From Sipunculus nudus (taxonomy: Eukaryota > Annelida > Sipuncula > Golfingiida > Sipunculidae): DNA of 64,000 nucleotides. Made by a program: the position numbers and the translations under genes. Numbering within the stretch: position 1 is the first letter of the stretch; each line of letters opens with the position of its first letter. Below are positions 1 through 11,734 of the stretch, piece by piece. The stretch covers positions 48,114,019-48,178,018 of the forward strand of contig CM049306.1 in the NCBI GenBank assembly GCA_026874595.1, written 5' to 3'. The notes under the pieces were generated by a model. It made no database searches. It saw only the letters and a program-made list of their open reading frames with translations, and was not told the DNA's origin.

Positions 1-1172
1 ACAAAACGTGAACTTGATCTGTAACTGGTCATTATCTGCCCACACACCAAAAATCAGGCCAATATCTGCAGGTATTGTGAAGAAAAGTCTGTGCAAGTGT
101 ATTTGTCATGAAAATATATATTTCATGAAATTTTCTAAGTTTAGGAGCCGTAAAACGGTCAAAAGTAGGTCAACCGGGACGAAACGCGAACTCGATCTGT
201 AACTGGTCTATATCTGCTCACACACCAAAATTCAGGCAAATATCTGCAGGCATTGCGAAAAAAAAGTCTGTACATGTGTATCTGTCATGAATATTTCTAT
301 TTTTCATGAAATTTTCTAAGTTTAGGAGCCGTAAAACGGTCAAAAGTAGGTCAACCGGGACGTAACGTGAACTCCGTCTGTAACTGGTCTATATCTGCCC
401 ACACACCAAAAATCAGGCCAATATCTGCAGGCATTGTGAAAAAAAGTCCGTACATGTGTATCTGTCATGTATATTTCTATTTTTCATGAAAATTTCTAAG
501 TTTAGGAGCCGTAAAAGGGTCCAAAATAGGTCAACCGGGACGAAACGCGAACTCTATCTGTAACTGGTCTATATCTGTCCACACACCAAAAATCAGGTGA
601 TTATCTGCAGGCACTGCGAAAAAAAGTACGTACATGTGTATTTGTCATGAAATTTCATATTTTTCATGAAATTTTCTATGTTCAGGAGCCGTAAAACGGT
701 CAAAAATAGGTCAACCAGGACGAAACGCGAACTCGATCTGTAACTGGTCTATATCTGCTCACACACCAAAAATCAGGCCAATATCTGCAGGCATGGCGAA
801 AAAAAGTCCGTACATGTGTATCTGTCATGAATACTTCTATTTTTCATGAAATTTTCTAAGTTTAGGAGCCGTAAAACGGTCAAAAGTAGGTCAACCGGGA
901 GGAAACACGAACTTGATCTGTAACTGGTCTATATCTGCCCACACACCAAAATTCAGGCCAATATCTGCAGGCACTGCGAAAAAAAGTCCGTACATGTGTA
1001 TCTGTCATGAATATTTCTATTTTTCATGAAATTTTCTAAGTTTAGGAGCCGTAAAACGGTCAAAAGTAGGTCAACCGGGACGAAACGCGAACTCGATCTG
1101 TAACTGGTCTATATCTGCCCACACACCAAAAATCAGACCAATATCTGCAGGCATTGCGAAAAAAAGTCTGTA
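1..1172. repeat. 180-bp satellite array (about 6.5 monomers, continues left)
   Basis: The block GGAGCCGTAAAA recurs at about 144, 325, 505, 685, 865 and 1045, an exact 180-bp period with few differences between monomers. Each unit also holds TTTCATGAAATTTTCTAAG, AGGTCAACCGGGACG and ATATCTGCAGGCA. The array enters from the left edge and ends at about 1172. The 64-residue ORF at 8-202 is array sequence, not a gene. Confidence 0.95.
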
Positions 1173-1261
1173 CAACTGTTTGATTTCGGAAGGACGGAAG
1201 GACGGAATGACGGACATGGGTAAAACTATATGCCCCGGCCACTTTGTGGCGGGGGCATAAA
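1173..1261 (+). repeat. GACGGA linker and hairpin tail of the satellite
   Basis: After the last monomer comes a GGACGGAAGGACGGAATGACGG linker, then a strong hairpin at 1229-1259. TATGCCCC and GGCCAC pair with GTGGC and GGGGCATA around a TTT loop (13 of 14 pairs), followed by AAAAA. Array, linker, hairpin and A-run look like the 3' end of a mobile element with a satellite core. Confidence 0.75.
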
Positions 1262-2245
1262 AATTGAAAAATACAGGTTGCGCCACCAGTCTACAGGAAC
1301 TGATGGAACATGTCATGATCAATATGTATGCCAAAAATCATGACCATCAGTGATGTAGTTAATGAGATTTTTGTATAAAATTTTTGACAATTCTGGGGGG
1401 GTTACTTTGGGGCCCCATAGCTCTAAGGATATGGTTAACAGAGACATAAATTCTGGTTTCCAAGGAGATTTTTCATGGACCTCTCAGAATGTCAAGTTAC
1501 AAGTTTCTAGGTCCAGTGGTTACGATTTGTGCCAGGTTGAGGGACAGACAGAAAGACAGAAGACGGACAAAGGGTGATCGCTATAGCTCAGATGACTTAC
1601 AGTCAGCTGAGCTAAAAAATACAGGTGGTGCCACCAGTCTGCAGAAACTATGAAACATCCCATGATCAATATCCATGCAAAGATTCATGTTGATCAATGC
1701 ATTAGCTGTTCAGATACTTGAGCTTTAGTATCAGATTTCACATTATTCTGGAGGGTATTTTGGAGCCCCATAGCTCAAAGAATATGGGTAACAGAGACCT
1801 TATTTCAGGTTTCCAAGGAGACTTTTCATGGACCTCCTTGCATGTCAAGATAGAAGATTCTAGATCCAGTCTTTATGATTTGTGATCTGTTAACAGATGA
1901 CAGCATCTTTTAAGGTCCCAAAAATAGAGAAAAAAAATAGTAAAATAGTGGTTCATATACTTAAGCTTTTGTATGAAATTTTTCATTATTCTGGGGGGGG
2001 GGGGGGGTACTTTGGAGCCCCATAACTTGAAGAATATGGGAAACAGAAACCAAATTTCAAGGTTCCAAGGAGATTTTTCATGGACCTCCCTGCATGTCAA
2101 TTTAAAAGATTCCAGGTCCAGCTGTTATGATTTGTGCCTTGTTAACGGACAGACGGACAGCAAGACAGACAGACAGCTAGATGGACGGATGACGGACAAA
2201 GGGTGATCGCTATAGCTCAGATGACTTACAGTCAGCTGAGCTTAA
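1262..2245 (+). repeat. Family D repeats (~340-bp units), two copies with hairpin tails
   Basis: Units begin ACAGGTGGTGCCACCAGTCT (1273 degenerate, 1621) and contain TTCCAAGGAGA and TTTTCATGGACCTC blocks. They end with GACGGAC linkers and the tail hairpins at 1584-1614 and 2213-2243. The same family forms the array at 17745-19130. A G15 tract sits at 1993-2007. Confidence 0.85.
1584..1614 (+). repeat. Tail hairpin T1
   Basis: Stem TAGCTCAG-TGAC pairs with GTCA-CTGAGCTA (12 of 13 pairs, loop TTACA), followed by AAAAAAT. Further copies are at 2213-2243, 19095-19125, 28058-28088 and 59418-59448. Confidence 0.85.
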
Positions 2246-2624
2246 AAAACCTCACTATTACAAAACAGAGGCTAAAGTGAAGGAAATCTTGAATGACTGT
2301 AGTGTATATTTAAACTGCTGCATAAGTAGTGTACATATGCCTGCCTGCATTGTTATTACTGGACTCTTTTTATTTCTGATCTGAGATAAGGTCAATTAAA
2401 ACAAGGCCTACAGGCCTAATGCAAACCTGTGCAATGAGATTACACCAGGTATAATGCTTCAATGCTGGACCATTACTTTTCAAGAACATGTGTAACATGT
2501 ATATGAACAATGCAAGTACTTAACACTTAGAAAAAGAAACAATTAAACAAACATCACTACTGCAATTCTGGCATGGGTGCACACAACACAAAAACTAGAA
2601 TATGGGTAGTCAACAAGCGACTAT
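2246..2624. repeat. Mostly unassigned; short dispersed repeat at 2397-2490
   Basis: The stretch AACAAGGCCTACAGGCCTAA...ATGCTTCAATGCTGG at 2397-2490 recurs at 13154-13250 and, shortened, at 57948-58020 and 59014-59086. Nothing else is recognised here. Confidence 0.6.
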
Positions 2625-4905
2625 GTGTATCCGCCAAAATCAGAGTAGGAAAGGTGAAGTGAGGCATGGATTGAGTGGCAAGGGGAAATGGAGTGAGGTG
2701 TGTTGCATAATAGCCTGGATGTCTGCAGCCGAAATGTGTATGTAGGTTGCGCCACCCACCACAAAATCCAGAAAGCTGTCCAAGATGTATTAACTTGCAA
2801 AATTTTAGGCAGATAAGTCAAACCACTACTGAGATATGAGTAATTTTAGCCCATGGCAGACAAACAGACGGACGCTGTGCAGGTGGCAGGTGGCACCACC
2901 AATTTTGTGTATGATTAAGAGCTATGTGAGATCTATACACATGCCAAATTTCAGGGGGATATGTCAAACCAGTCCTGAGATATAGGCCTGAATGTCTGCA
3001 GCATATACATAAATGTAGGTGGCACTACCTGCAAGAAAGCTATCCAAGATGTATAAACCTGCAAAATTTTAGGCAGTTAATTCCAGATATGAGTGATTTT
3101 TTGACACGGCAAACAAACAGATGGATGCTGTGCAAAAATGATTGCAGGTGGCACCACCAGTTTTGCGTATGTTAAAGAACTATGTGAGATCTATAAACGT
3201 GCAAAATTTTTGCCAAATCTGTCATATGGTTCCTGAGATATGAGCTTGAATGTCTGCCGCATAAATTTGAATGTAGGTGGCACCACCTGTCATAAAATCA
3301 AGAAAGCTGTCAAGGATGTATAAACCTGCAAAATTTCAGGTGGATAAGTCAAACCACTGCCAAGATATGAGTGATTTTATCCCAAGGCAGATAAACAGAT
3401 GGACGCTGTGCAAAAATGGTTGCAGGTGGCGCCACCAGTTTTGCGTATGATAAAGAGCTATGGGAGATCTATACACATGCAAAAGTTTGGCCCAACTGGT
3501 CAAATGGTTCCCGAGATATGAGCCTGGATGTCAGCAGCTGAAACGTGAATGTAGGTGGCGCCACCCACCACAAAATCCAGAAAGCTGTCCAAGATGTATT
3601 AACTTGCAAAATTTTAGGCAGATAAGTCAAACCACTACTGAGATATGAGTAATTTTAGCCCATGGCAGACAAACAGACGGACGCTGTGCAAAAATGGTGG
3701 CAGGTGGCGCCACCAATTTTATGTATGATTAAGAGATATGTGAGATCTATACACATGCAAAATTTCATGGGGATATGTCAAACCAGTCCTGAGATATAAG
3801 CCTGAATGTCTGCAGCATATATATAAATGTAGGTGGCGCCACCTGCCAAATAATCCAGAAAGCTATCCAAGATGTATAAACATGCAAAATTTTAGGCAGA
3901 TAAGTCAAACCACTACTGAGATATGAGTGATTTTAGCCCACGGCAGACAAACAGATGGACGTTGTGCAAAAATGGTGAAAGGTGGCACTACCAATTTTTT
4001 GTATGAATAAGAGCTATGTGAGATCTATACACATGCCAAATATCAGGGGGATATCTCAAACCAGTCCTGAAATATAAGCCTGAATGTCTGCAGCTTATAC
4101 ATAAATGTAGGTGGCGCCACCTGCCAAATAATCCAGAAAGCTATCCAAGATGTATAAACATGCAAAATTTTAGGCAGATAAGTCAAACCACTACTCAGAT
4201 ATGAGTGATTTAACCCATGGCATACAAACAGACAGACGCTGTGGAAAAATGGTGGCAGGTGGCACCACCAATTTTGTGTATGATTAAGAGTTATGTGAGA
4301 TCTATATACAAGCCAAATTTCAGGGGGATATGTCAAACCAGTCCTGAGATATAAGCCTGAATGTCTGCAGCATATACATAAATGTAGGTGGCACCACCTG
4401 CCACAAAAAATCTAGACAGCTATCCAAGATGTATAAACCTGCAAAATTTTAGGCAGATATGTCAAATCACTGCCGAGATATGAGTGATTTTATCCCACGG
4501 CAAAAAACCAGACGGTCGCTGTGCAAAAAGGATTGCAGGTGGCGCCACCAGTTTTGCGTACGATAATGAGCTATGTGAGATATATAAACATGCAAAATTT
4601 TTCCCCAATCGGTCAAATCGTTCCTTAGATATGAGCTTGGATGTCTGCAGCGTGAATTTGAATGTAGGTGGCGCCACCTGTCATAAAATCAAGAAAGCTG
4701 TCAAGGATGTATAAATCTGCAAAATATCAGGTGGATAAGTCAAACAACTGCTGAGATATGAGTGATTTTATCCCAAGGCAGATGAACAGATGGAAGCTGT
4801 GCAAAAATGGTTGCAGCTGGCACCACCAGTTTTGCGTATGATAAAGACCTGAGGGAGATCTATACACATGCAAAATTTTGGCCCAACTGGTCAAACGGTT
4901 CAAAC
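2625..4905 (+). repeat. GTATCCGC-family element with a long GGTGGCGCCACC tandem core
   Basis: The left end TGTATCCGCCAAAATCAGAG matches, in reverse, the end of the copy at 39892. A spacer follows, then about 16 tandem monomers with palindromic cores (perfect GGTGGCGCCACC at about 3425, 3557, 3705, 3832, 4111, 4538 and 4667; variants elsewhere). Spacings alternate at about 130 and 147 bp, a composite unit near 280 bp. The right end with the GC-rich 3' part is missing, so this copy is truncated at about 4905. Confidence 0.85.
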
Positions 4906-5985
4906 TTGGCCATATAACTTATAAGCAGAACATATAATATGAGAGTTTAACTATTTATCAAAAAAATTACAAATATTGTCCCAAATATAATTTTTATTAA
5001 AAATAATAAGAGAATAGTATGATTTTTTCAAATAAAATATAACTGAAATGATTATTAAAATAATATTAAAGAATATATTCATGAATGCCTTCATTAATAC
5101 ATTTTGAAAGTATTTGCATTGGTATTCATATACTTTCATTTTTACCTGAATTCCCATTCTTATTAAAGAAATTTTATAATGGAGTACATATTCATATTCG
5201 TGTTTAAATACAATTGCAAAGTATTCGCACCATGTCTGGTATTTATTCAGTTTTCACCAAACAATGATGTTGAGAATCCAGAATATACAAAATTCACACA
5301 TTTAAATAATGATCATAAGTACCTGGTTTTATGGCTTTTATTTATATTTAAAAAAATGTTATATATTCATTTTGGACTAATTTCACATCAATGTACTAAC
5401 TAAAGACACAGTAGGAATCTAGATAATAATATTATCAACTGCATCTTTGTCTATCATTAATTTCCTTCATATGATCCCTAATGATTAGTAATGAATAATA
5501 TGATTTACTTTTTTATCATTAGAATTGAACTAAAAATATCATAGGTGACTGCATGGTGTTATTTGGAATACGTGACATTCTATCCATTGATACAAGATTC
5601 TTATATCATCGGTAACTGCAAGTTAATTTCCTGTTATTATCAACTAACAAATTCCTTTTCTATTTTTCTTTAATTTGTTATTAAAAACTAATAAAAATTT
5701 ATTAATTTATTGTTTATTGTTATGTTGTTGGTTAAAACTACTAGATGAGTTGGGTTGGACACCTGGATCAACTGTGACTGGCCATTATATAATAAGCTGC
5801 CTGGAGCCCCAGTTTATGCCTCGCCTCAAGCATGCATAATTTGCTGAAAGTTTAACAAGGTCAACATACAGGTCACTCAAGAGGTGCTACAGAGAGCCAA
5901 GGTCTGACATGGTCTCATAAAAACATTAATAAAAGCTACAATTTTTGGCCAATTTCTTTCAGCTTTTTAAACTAAAAAGCTGAAA
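4906..5985. other. AT-rich sequence, nothing recognised
   Basis: Very AT-rich sequence with only short spurious ORFs on both strands. I see no splice-consistent coding exon or clear repeat boundary. Confidence 0.5.
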
Positions 5986-6315
5986 TCTTTATGTGTGCAT
6001 GATATGAAAATTATATCAACAGTGCTCACAGGAAACAAACATGCCATGGTCAAAGTTGGGCAAAATTTAAGGTACTAATTTTATATTTATACTAATAACT
6101 TATAAAATTTGAAAAATTCAGAACTAATTTTGGGTATTCAATTGAATCTTGATTAAATAATGTTACATCCCTGACAAAAAATCTCTAGCTTCAGCAATCC
6201 TCTTGTTAAGGGAGTAAATATATTTCTTGATTTTTTACAAAGTGCATTATGTTTGGGCCTATAACTTAAAACAATTACGCAATACTGACATCATTTCTGG
6301 TATGTGCATAGAGAA
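5986..6315 (+). repeat. Family C dispersed repeat, copy 1
   Basis: This shares long stretches with 27490-27785, including TGCCATGGTCAAAGTTGGGC, AAAATTTAAGGTACT and GCATTATGTTTGGGCC. Copy 2 ends with the T1 tail hairpin; copy 1 does not. Confidence 0.75.
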
Positions 6316-6439
6316 TGTAAAGAAAACTAGACATTTCTTGGAACCGCAGGTGCCAGAGTATCCCCAGACATAATAGGGCCCCCCCTTTCAAGAATAGACC
6401 CCCATTTTTAGCAGCATATACTGACACTTGGCATATTTA

Positions 6440-9190
6440 TTGTTTCTTCCATCTAACAATCAACAATCTTGTTGAAGATGTTGGTCCTGTGACCTTGATC
6501 TTTTTAAAGATGTGTCCTGTGACCTTGACCTTTGACCTCATGACCCCAAAATCAATTCGGGTCTTGCTTTTCCAATGGGACATATACAAGTCAGGTTTGA
6601 AATCTATACATCAATAAAGCAGGAATTATCATCCAGAAACTAATTTTTGGACAGATGGCTCCTGTGACCTTCACCTTTGACCTTGTGATCTCAAAATTGA
6701 TAGTGTTCTTCCTCTCTTGGCAGGAGAACTATATGTGCAAGATGAAAGATCTGAGATGAAATGTTTGGCTGAAAATACATCCACATCTTTTTAAAGATGT
6801 GTCCTGTGAACTTGACCTTTGACCCCAAAATCAATTTTGGTCTTGCTTTTCCAATAGGACATATACAAGTCAAGTTTGAAATCCATACATCAATAAAAGT
6901 AGGAATTATCATCCAAAAACTAATTTTTGGACAGATGGCTCCTGTGACCTTCATCTTTGACCTTGTGACCTCAAAAATTGATAGGGGTCTTCCTCTCTTG
7001 GCAGGTGAACTTTATGTGCAAGATGAATGATCTGAGATGAATTGTTTGGCTGAAAATGCATCCACAATCTTTTTAAAGAGGTTTCCTGTGACCTTGACCT
7101 TTGACCTCATGACCCCAGAATCAATTTTGGTCTTGCTTTTCCAATAGGACATATACAAGTCAAGTTTGAAATCCATACATTAATAAAAGAAGATATTATC
7201 ATCCAGAAACTAATTTTTGGACAGATGGCTCCTGTGACCTTCATCTTTGACCTTGTGACCTCAAAATTTATAGGGTTCTTCCTCTCTTGGCAGGTGAACT
7301 ATATGTGCAAGATGAAAGATCTGAGATGAAATGTTTGGCTGAAAATGGATCCACAATCTTTTTAAAGATGTGTCCTGTGACCTTGACCTTTGACCTCATG
7401 ACCCCAGAATCAATTTTGGTCTTGCTTTTCCAATGGGACATATACAAGTCAAGTTTGAAATCCATACATCAATAAAAGAAGATATTATCATCCAGAAACT
7501 AATTTTTGGACAGATGGCTCCTGTGATCTTCACCTTTGACCTTGTGACCTCAAAAATTGATAGGGGTCTTCCACTCTTGGCAGGTGAACTTAATGTGCAA
7601 GATGAAAGATCTGAGATGAATTGTTTGGCTGAAAATGCATCCACAATCTTTTTAAAGATGTGTCCTGTGACCTTGACCTTTGACCTCATGACCCCAAAAT
7701 CATTTCGGGTCTTGCTTTTCCAATGGATCAAATACAAGTCAAGTTTGAAATCCATACATCAATAAAAGAAGATATTATCATCCAGAAACTAATTTTTGGA
7801 CAGATGGCTCCTGTGACCTTCACCTTTGACATTGTGACCTCAAAATTGATAGGATTCTTCCTCTCTTGGCAGGTGAACTATATGTGCAAGATGAAAGATC
7901 TGAGATGAAAGGTTTGGCTGAAAATGCATCCACATCTTTTTAAAGATGTGTCCTGTGACCTTGACCTTTGACCTCATGACCCCAGAATCAATTTTGGTCT
8001 TGCTTTTCCAATGGGACATATACAAGTCAAGTTTGAGATCCATACATCAATAAAAGCAGGAATTATCATCCAGAAACTAATTTTTGGACAGATGGCTCCT
8101 GTGACCTTCACCTTTGACCTTGTGAACTCAAAGCTGATAGGGGTCTTCCTCTCTTGGCAGGTGAACTTTATGTGCAAGATGAAAGATCTGAGATGAATTG
8201 TTTGGCTAAAAATGCATCCACAATCTTTTTAAAGAGGTTTCCTGTGACCTTGACCTTTGACCTCATGACCCCAAAAACAATTCAGGTCTTGCTTTTCCAA
8301 TGGGTCAAATACAAGTCAAGTTTGAAACGATAAAACAATAAAAGTAGGAATTATCATCCAGAAACTAATTTTTGGACAGATGGCTCCTATGACCTTCACC
8401 TTTGACCTTGTGACCTCAAAATTGATAGGTTCTTCCTCTCTTGGCAGGTGAACTATATGTGCAAGATGAAAGATCTGAGATGAAAGGTTTGGCTGAAAAT
8501 GCATCCACATCTCTTTAAAGATGTGTCCTGTGACCTTGACCTTTGACCTCATGACCCCAAAATCAATTTTGGTCTTGCTTTTCCAATGGGACATATACAA
8601 GTCAAGTTTGAAATCCATTCATCAATAAAAGCAGGTATTATCATCCAGGAACTAATTTTTGGACAGATGGCTCCTGTGACCTTCACCTTTGACCTTGTGA
8701 CCTCAAAACTGATAGGGGTCTTCCTCTATTGGCAGATGACTTATATGTGCAAGATAAAAGGTCTGAGACGATATGTTTGGCTGAAAATGCATCCACAATC
8801 TTTTTAAAGATGTTTCCTGTGACCTTGACCTTTTACCTCATGATCCCAAAATCAATTGGAGTCTTGCTTTTTTAATAGGACATATATAAGTCAAGTTTGA
8901 AATCCATACGTCAATAAAAGCAGGAATTATCATCCAGAAACTAATTTTTGGACAGATAGCTCCTGTGGCCTTGACCTTTGACCTTGTGACTCCAAAATTT
9001 ATATGGATCATCCACTATTGGCAAGTGAGCTATATATTCAAGATGGAAGACCTAGGATGAAAGTTTTGCTTAAAATGCATCCACAGTATCTTTTAAAATG
9101 CCAGTCCAGTGACCTTGACCTTTGACCTCATGACCCTAGAACCTATAGGGTTCTTACTTTAGTGGTGGGCCATACATAAGTCATGTTTGA
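6440..9190 (+). repeat. 288-bp tandem array carrying DR1-like hormone-receptor motifs
   Basis: The block CCTGTGACCTTGACCTTTGA occurs at about 6516, 6802 (variant), 7085, 7374, 7664, 7952, 8241, 8527, 8816 and 9107 (spacing 283-291 bp). A related block, CCTGTGACCTTCACCTTTGA, lies about 145 bp after each one. Monomers also share AAACTAATTTTTGGACAGAT and TCTTCCTCTCTTGGCAGGTG. Open frames on both strands (up to 119 residues) follow the repeat and are not genes. The array decays after 9000. Confidence 0.95.
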
Positions 9191-9445
9191 AATCCATATG
9201 GCTATCATCACTGGAGATATCATAAGAGGTATGTGATTTTCACTATATATGGCAATATTCAAGGTCAAGGCCACTATCATAGGAAAGGTCATGACCCCAA
9301 TTTAAATAAACATCATCCCATAACCCATACCTATGTATATGCATAATATAAAAGAAATCTGTCCATTAGTTTTTGACTTATAATGCTCACAGTACTGTAA
9401 GGTGGCAATTTTGGGGGTATTAAACGGCACAAAAACAAGTAAAGA
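9191..9445. other. Decayed end of the 288-bp array and spacer
   Basis: Scattered AGGTCA-like remnants (AAGGTCAAGGCC, AAAGGTCATGACC) continue from the array. No gene is seen. Confidence 0.5.
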
Positions 9446-11335
9446 ATAATAGGTGGCGCAACCAGTTACTGGAATATGACAACCCTATCCATGATCTTCC
9501 ATCAACCTGATTTTGGGATAAACTCTTGACCTGCACCTGGCTAGACTGAGTGAACTTTTGACCTGTACCTGGCTGCACTGAGTGAACTCTTGACCTGTTG
9601 CATAATCTGACACAGTTGACAGTCTACCAAAGCTATAAACGCTCCAGGCTGAACTTTGGTGCCAAATAGGATGCAGTGAGCAAGCAGTCTGCCAAAGCTA
9701 TAAATAGAATGCAGCTACTGCACTGAGTGAACTCTTGACCTATACCTGGCTGCACTGCTTCCAATCCTGGCACTGTGCCGAAACTATTTATAGAGCTGAC
9801 ATCATCTTGGCTAATGGCCAACATCAAGGCTTTGGCAATCTGCCAATGGTAAACCAAGTGCTGCCATCTGTGCACAAAAGTGGTCCCTACTTGAAATAAC
9901 TTTGAATTTTATTTTCCCAATACAAAATGCTTTTCAGCTGACATTTTATAAAAAAAAAAGAAAGCAGGAATATATGTAAAATTATTACGGATGCATACTG
10001 AAGGTAAATTCTTGAAGTTAGTTGAGTAGGGATATCAATAACTTATAATCCACATACAGCTGTCTTTATATAGCCACAGAGAGCTGTATATCCATGATTG
10101 TAACATTGCCTGGTATGATGAATAACTTAAATCATAAATCTAAATTTTTTAAAAGCTTTTAAAAAAACTTTCTTGTCAATATTAACGAAATTTAACCTGA
10201 AATCTAAATGTCTAGTGGCATGATGTAATAGATGCTGATAAACTGGTGCCAGGCTAGATGTAACAGCATCCAACGGCTAACATATATGGTAAAATGACTC
10301 AACTCAATCTCCATAATTCAGCCAAAAATCATTCATGGGGAACCATTAATGACAATTATCATAAGAATTATTGTACGGATTATTCTTGTTAAATATTTAA
10401 CTGGCTTCAGTGGCATCAGTCGAAAAACGTTTCGCAAGTTTTTAACTCATATAGGAAGATACAGCAAACTGGCTAAGTTCAGCTTCCCGTAACTCAGCCA
10501 AAAAGCACTGAACCAAAACCATTTGAACAAACTTGAATTATCAACATCTGAGGATAATTAATGTGTGAGATTTAAGAATTTGGCCCGGTGGTTTTTGAGA
10601 AGATCTTTGTAGCCACTGAGCTAAAATGGACTGTTATGGCAAATGACCAAATTCAGCTTCCCATAACTTAGCCAAAAGTCACTGAAAAGAGACCATTTGA
10701 ACAAACTTCAGAAAGCACTACTCTGAGATCATTTCTGTGCGATATTAAACATTTTGGCCATATGGTTTCAGAGGAGAAGTTTTTTGTAGTCCTCAGTGTG
10801 ATACAGGCACTGATGACCCGGTACAAAAAAGGCCGATGCAGGTGGCGCCACCAATACCTCAATTTCAGATATGACCTATGTGACCAACATTGGCGTAAAA
10901 TTTGGTGATGATAGCTCCAGCCGTTTCTGAGATTTAAATTTTAATATGCTTTTTTGCACAGTTAACAAAGTTCAACCTCCTGTAACTCGGTCAAAAATCT
11001 CAAAACTGGAACCATTCGAACAAACTTGGGAAAGATTGTTCCAGGGATCATTTCTGTGAAATATTTGATAATTTGGCTGGGCAGTTTCAGAGAAGAAGAT
11101 TTTTAAAGCTTTTTTAGCTTTTTCCCTATAAAATCTAAGAAAATGCAGTTAGAAAAAAAGTAAACAAAATCTGATATAGTTTTTTGGATGACTGATTATT
11201 TGCAAAAAATTTGGTGATGCTAGCTCCTGCTGTTTTTGAGATAGCTATGGTTAACGTACAGACGACACATGACGCACCACACTCGATGGACGCCACCGCA
11301 CCATCGCATAAGCTCACAGGTTCGCTAAAAAATGT
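9446..11335 (+). repeat. Family E long repeat, copy 1 (in or beyond makorin 3' intron)
   Basis: This begins near AGGTGGCGCAACCAG and holds several CTGCACTGAGTGAACTCTTG units. A segment with GCTTCCCGTAACTCAGCC repeats and GCAGGTGGCGCCACCAATAC (10840) follows. It ends CATCGCATAAGCTCACAGG then TTCGCTAAAAAA, a degenerate version of the hairpin/A tail. The same order recurs at 13590-15665. Confidence 0.85.
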
Positions 11336-11519
11336 AAAAAATTTACTATTTTACTTGAGAGCACAAGGTTAACAGATACCTTTTGCATATTTTTATCATA
11401 GTTTAAGATATCACTGTCAATTTATTAATAAAAAAACAACACACAAGCAGAGAAAAGAATCTCTGTAAATATACTTATTTAACAAAATATCAAATTTATA
11501 TTGTAGAAATAAATCTTAC

Positions 11520-11734
11520 CGTACAATCTTGTTTTCAAATTGCTTTGCAGCTCGCCATTTACGAATGCAGGACAAGCAGAAACAATGTGAACAGTTGGAG
11601 AGTATACCAAATCTCTGTTCAGAGGCTGGTGATTTTTCTAGGACATTCTCCATGCAGATTCCACAAGCTTTGTTTTGGCTGCGTTGAATGGCAAAAGATA
11701 ATTCCATGTCTTCTTCATGCTCCTTCACACATGC
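11520..11734 (-). CDS. MKRN1: Makorin exon 5 (RING, incomplete)
   Basis: The acceptor is CTTTTCAG|GCATGT and the donor ...GTACG|GTAAGA. The exon encodes [19 protein letters not shown] and the RING segment CGICMENV...[20 protein letters not shown], ending ...FENKIV plus two bases (phase 2). The final CPEC pair of the C3HC4 RING must be in the next exon. I found no CPEC-like reverse complement between 1 and 11500, so that exon is outside the window. Confidence 0.93.

Noticed and set aside
7396-7765. 110-119 residue ORFs on both strands
   Set aside because: They follow the 288-bp repeat period and recur with shifted ends in each monomer. They are open by composition and show no domain.
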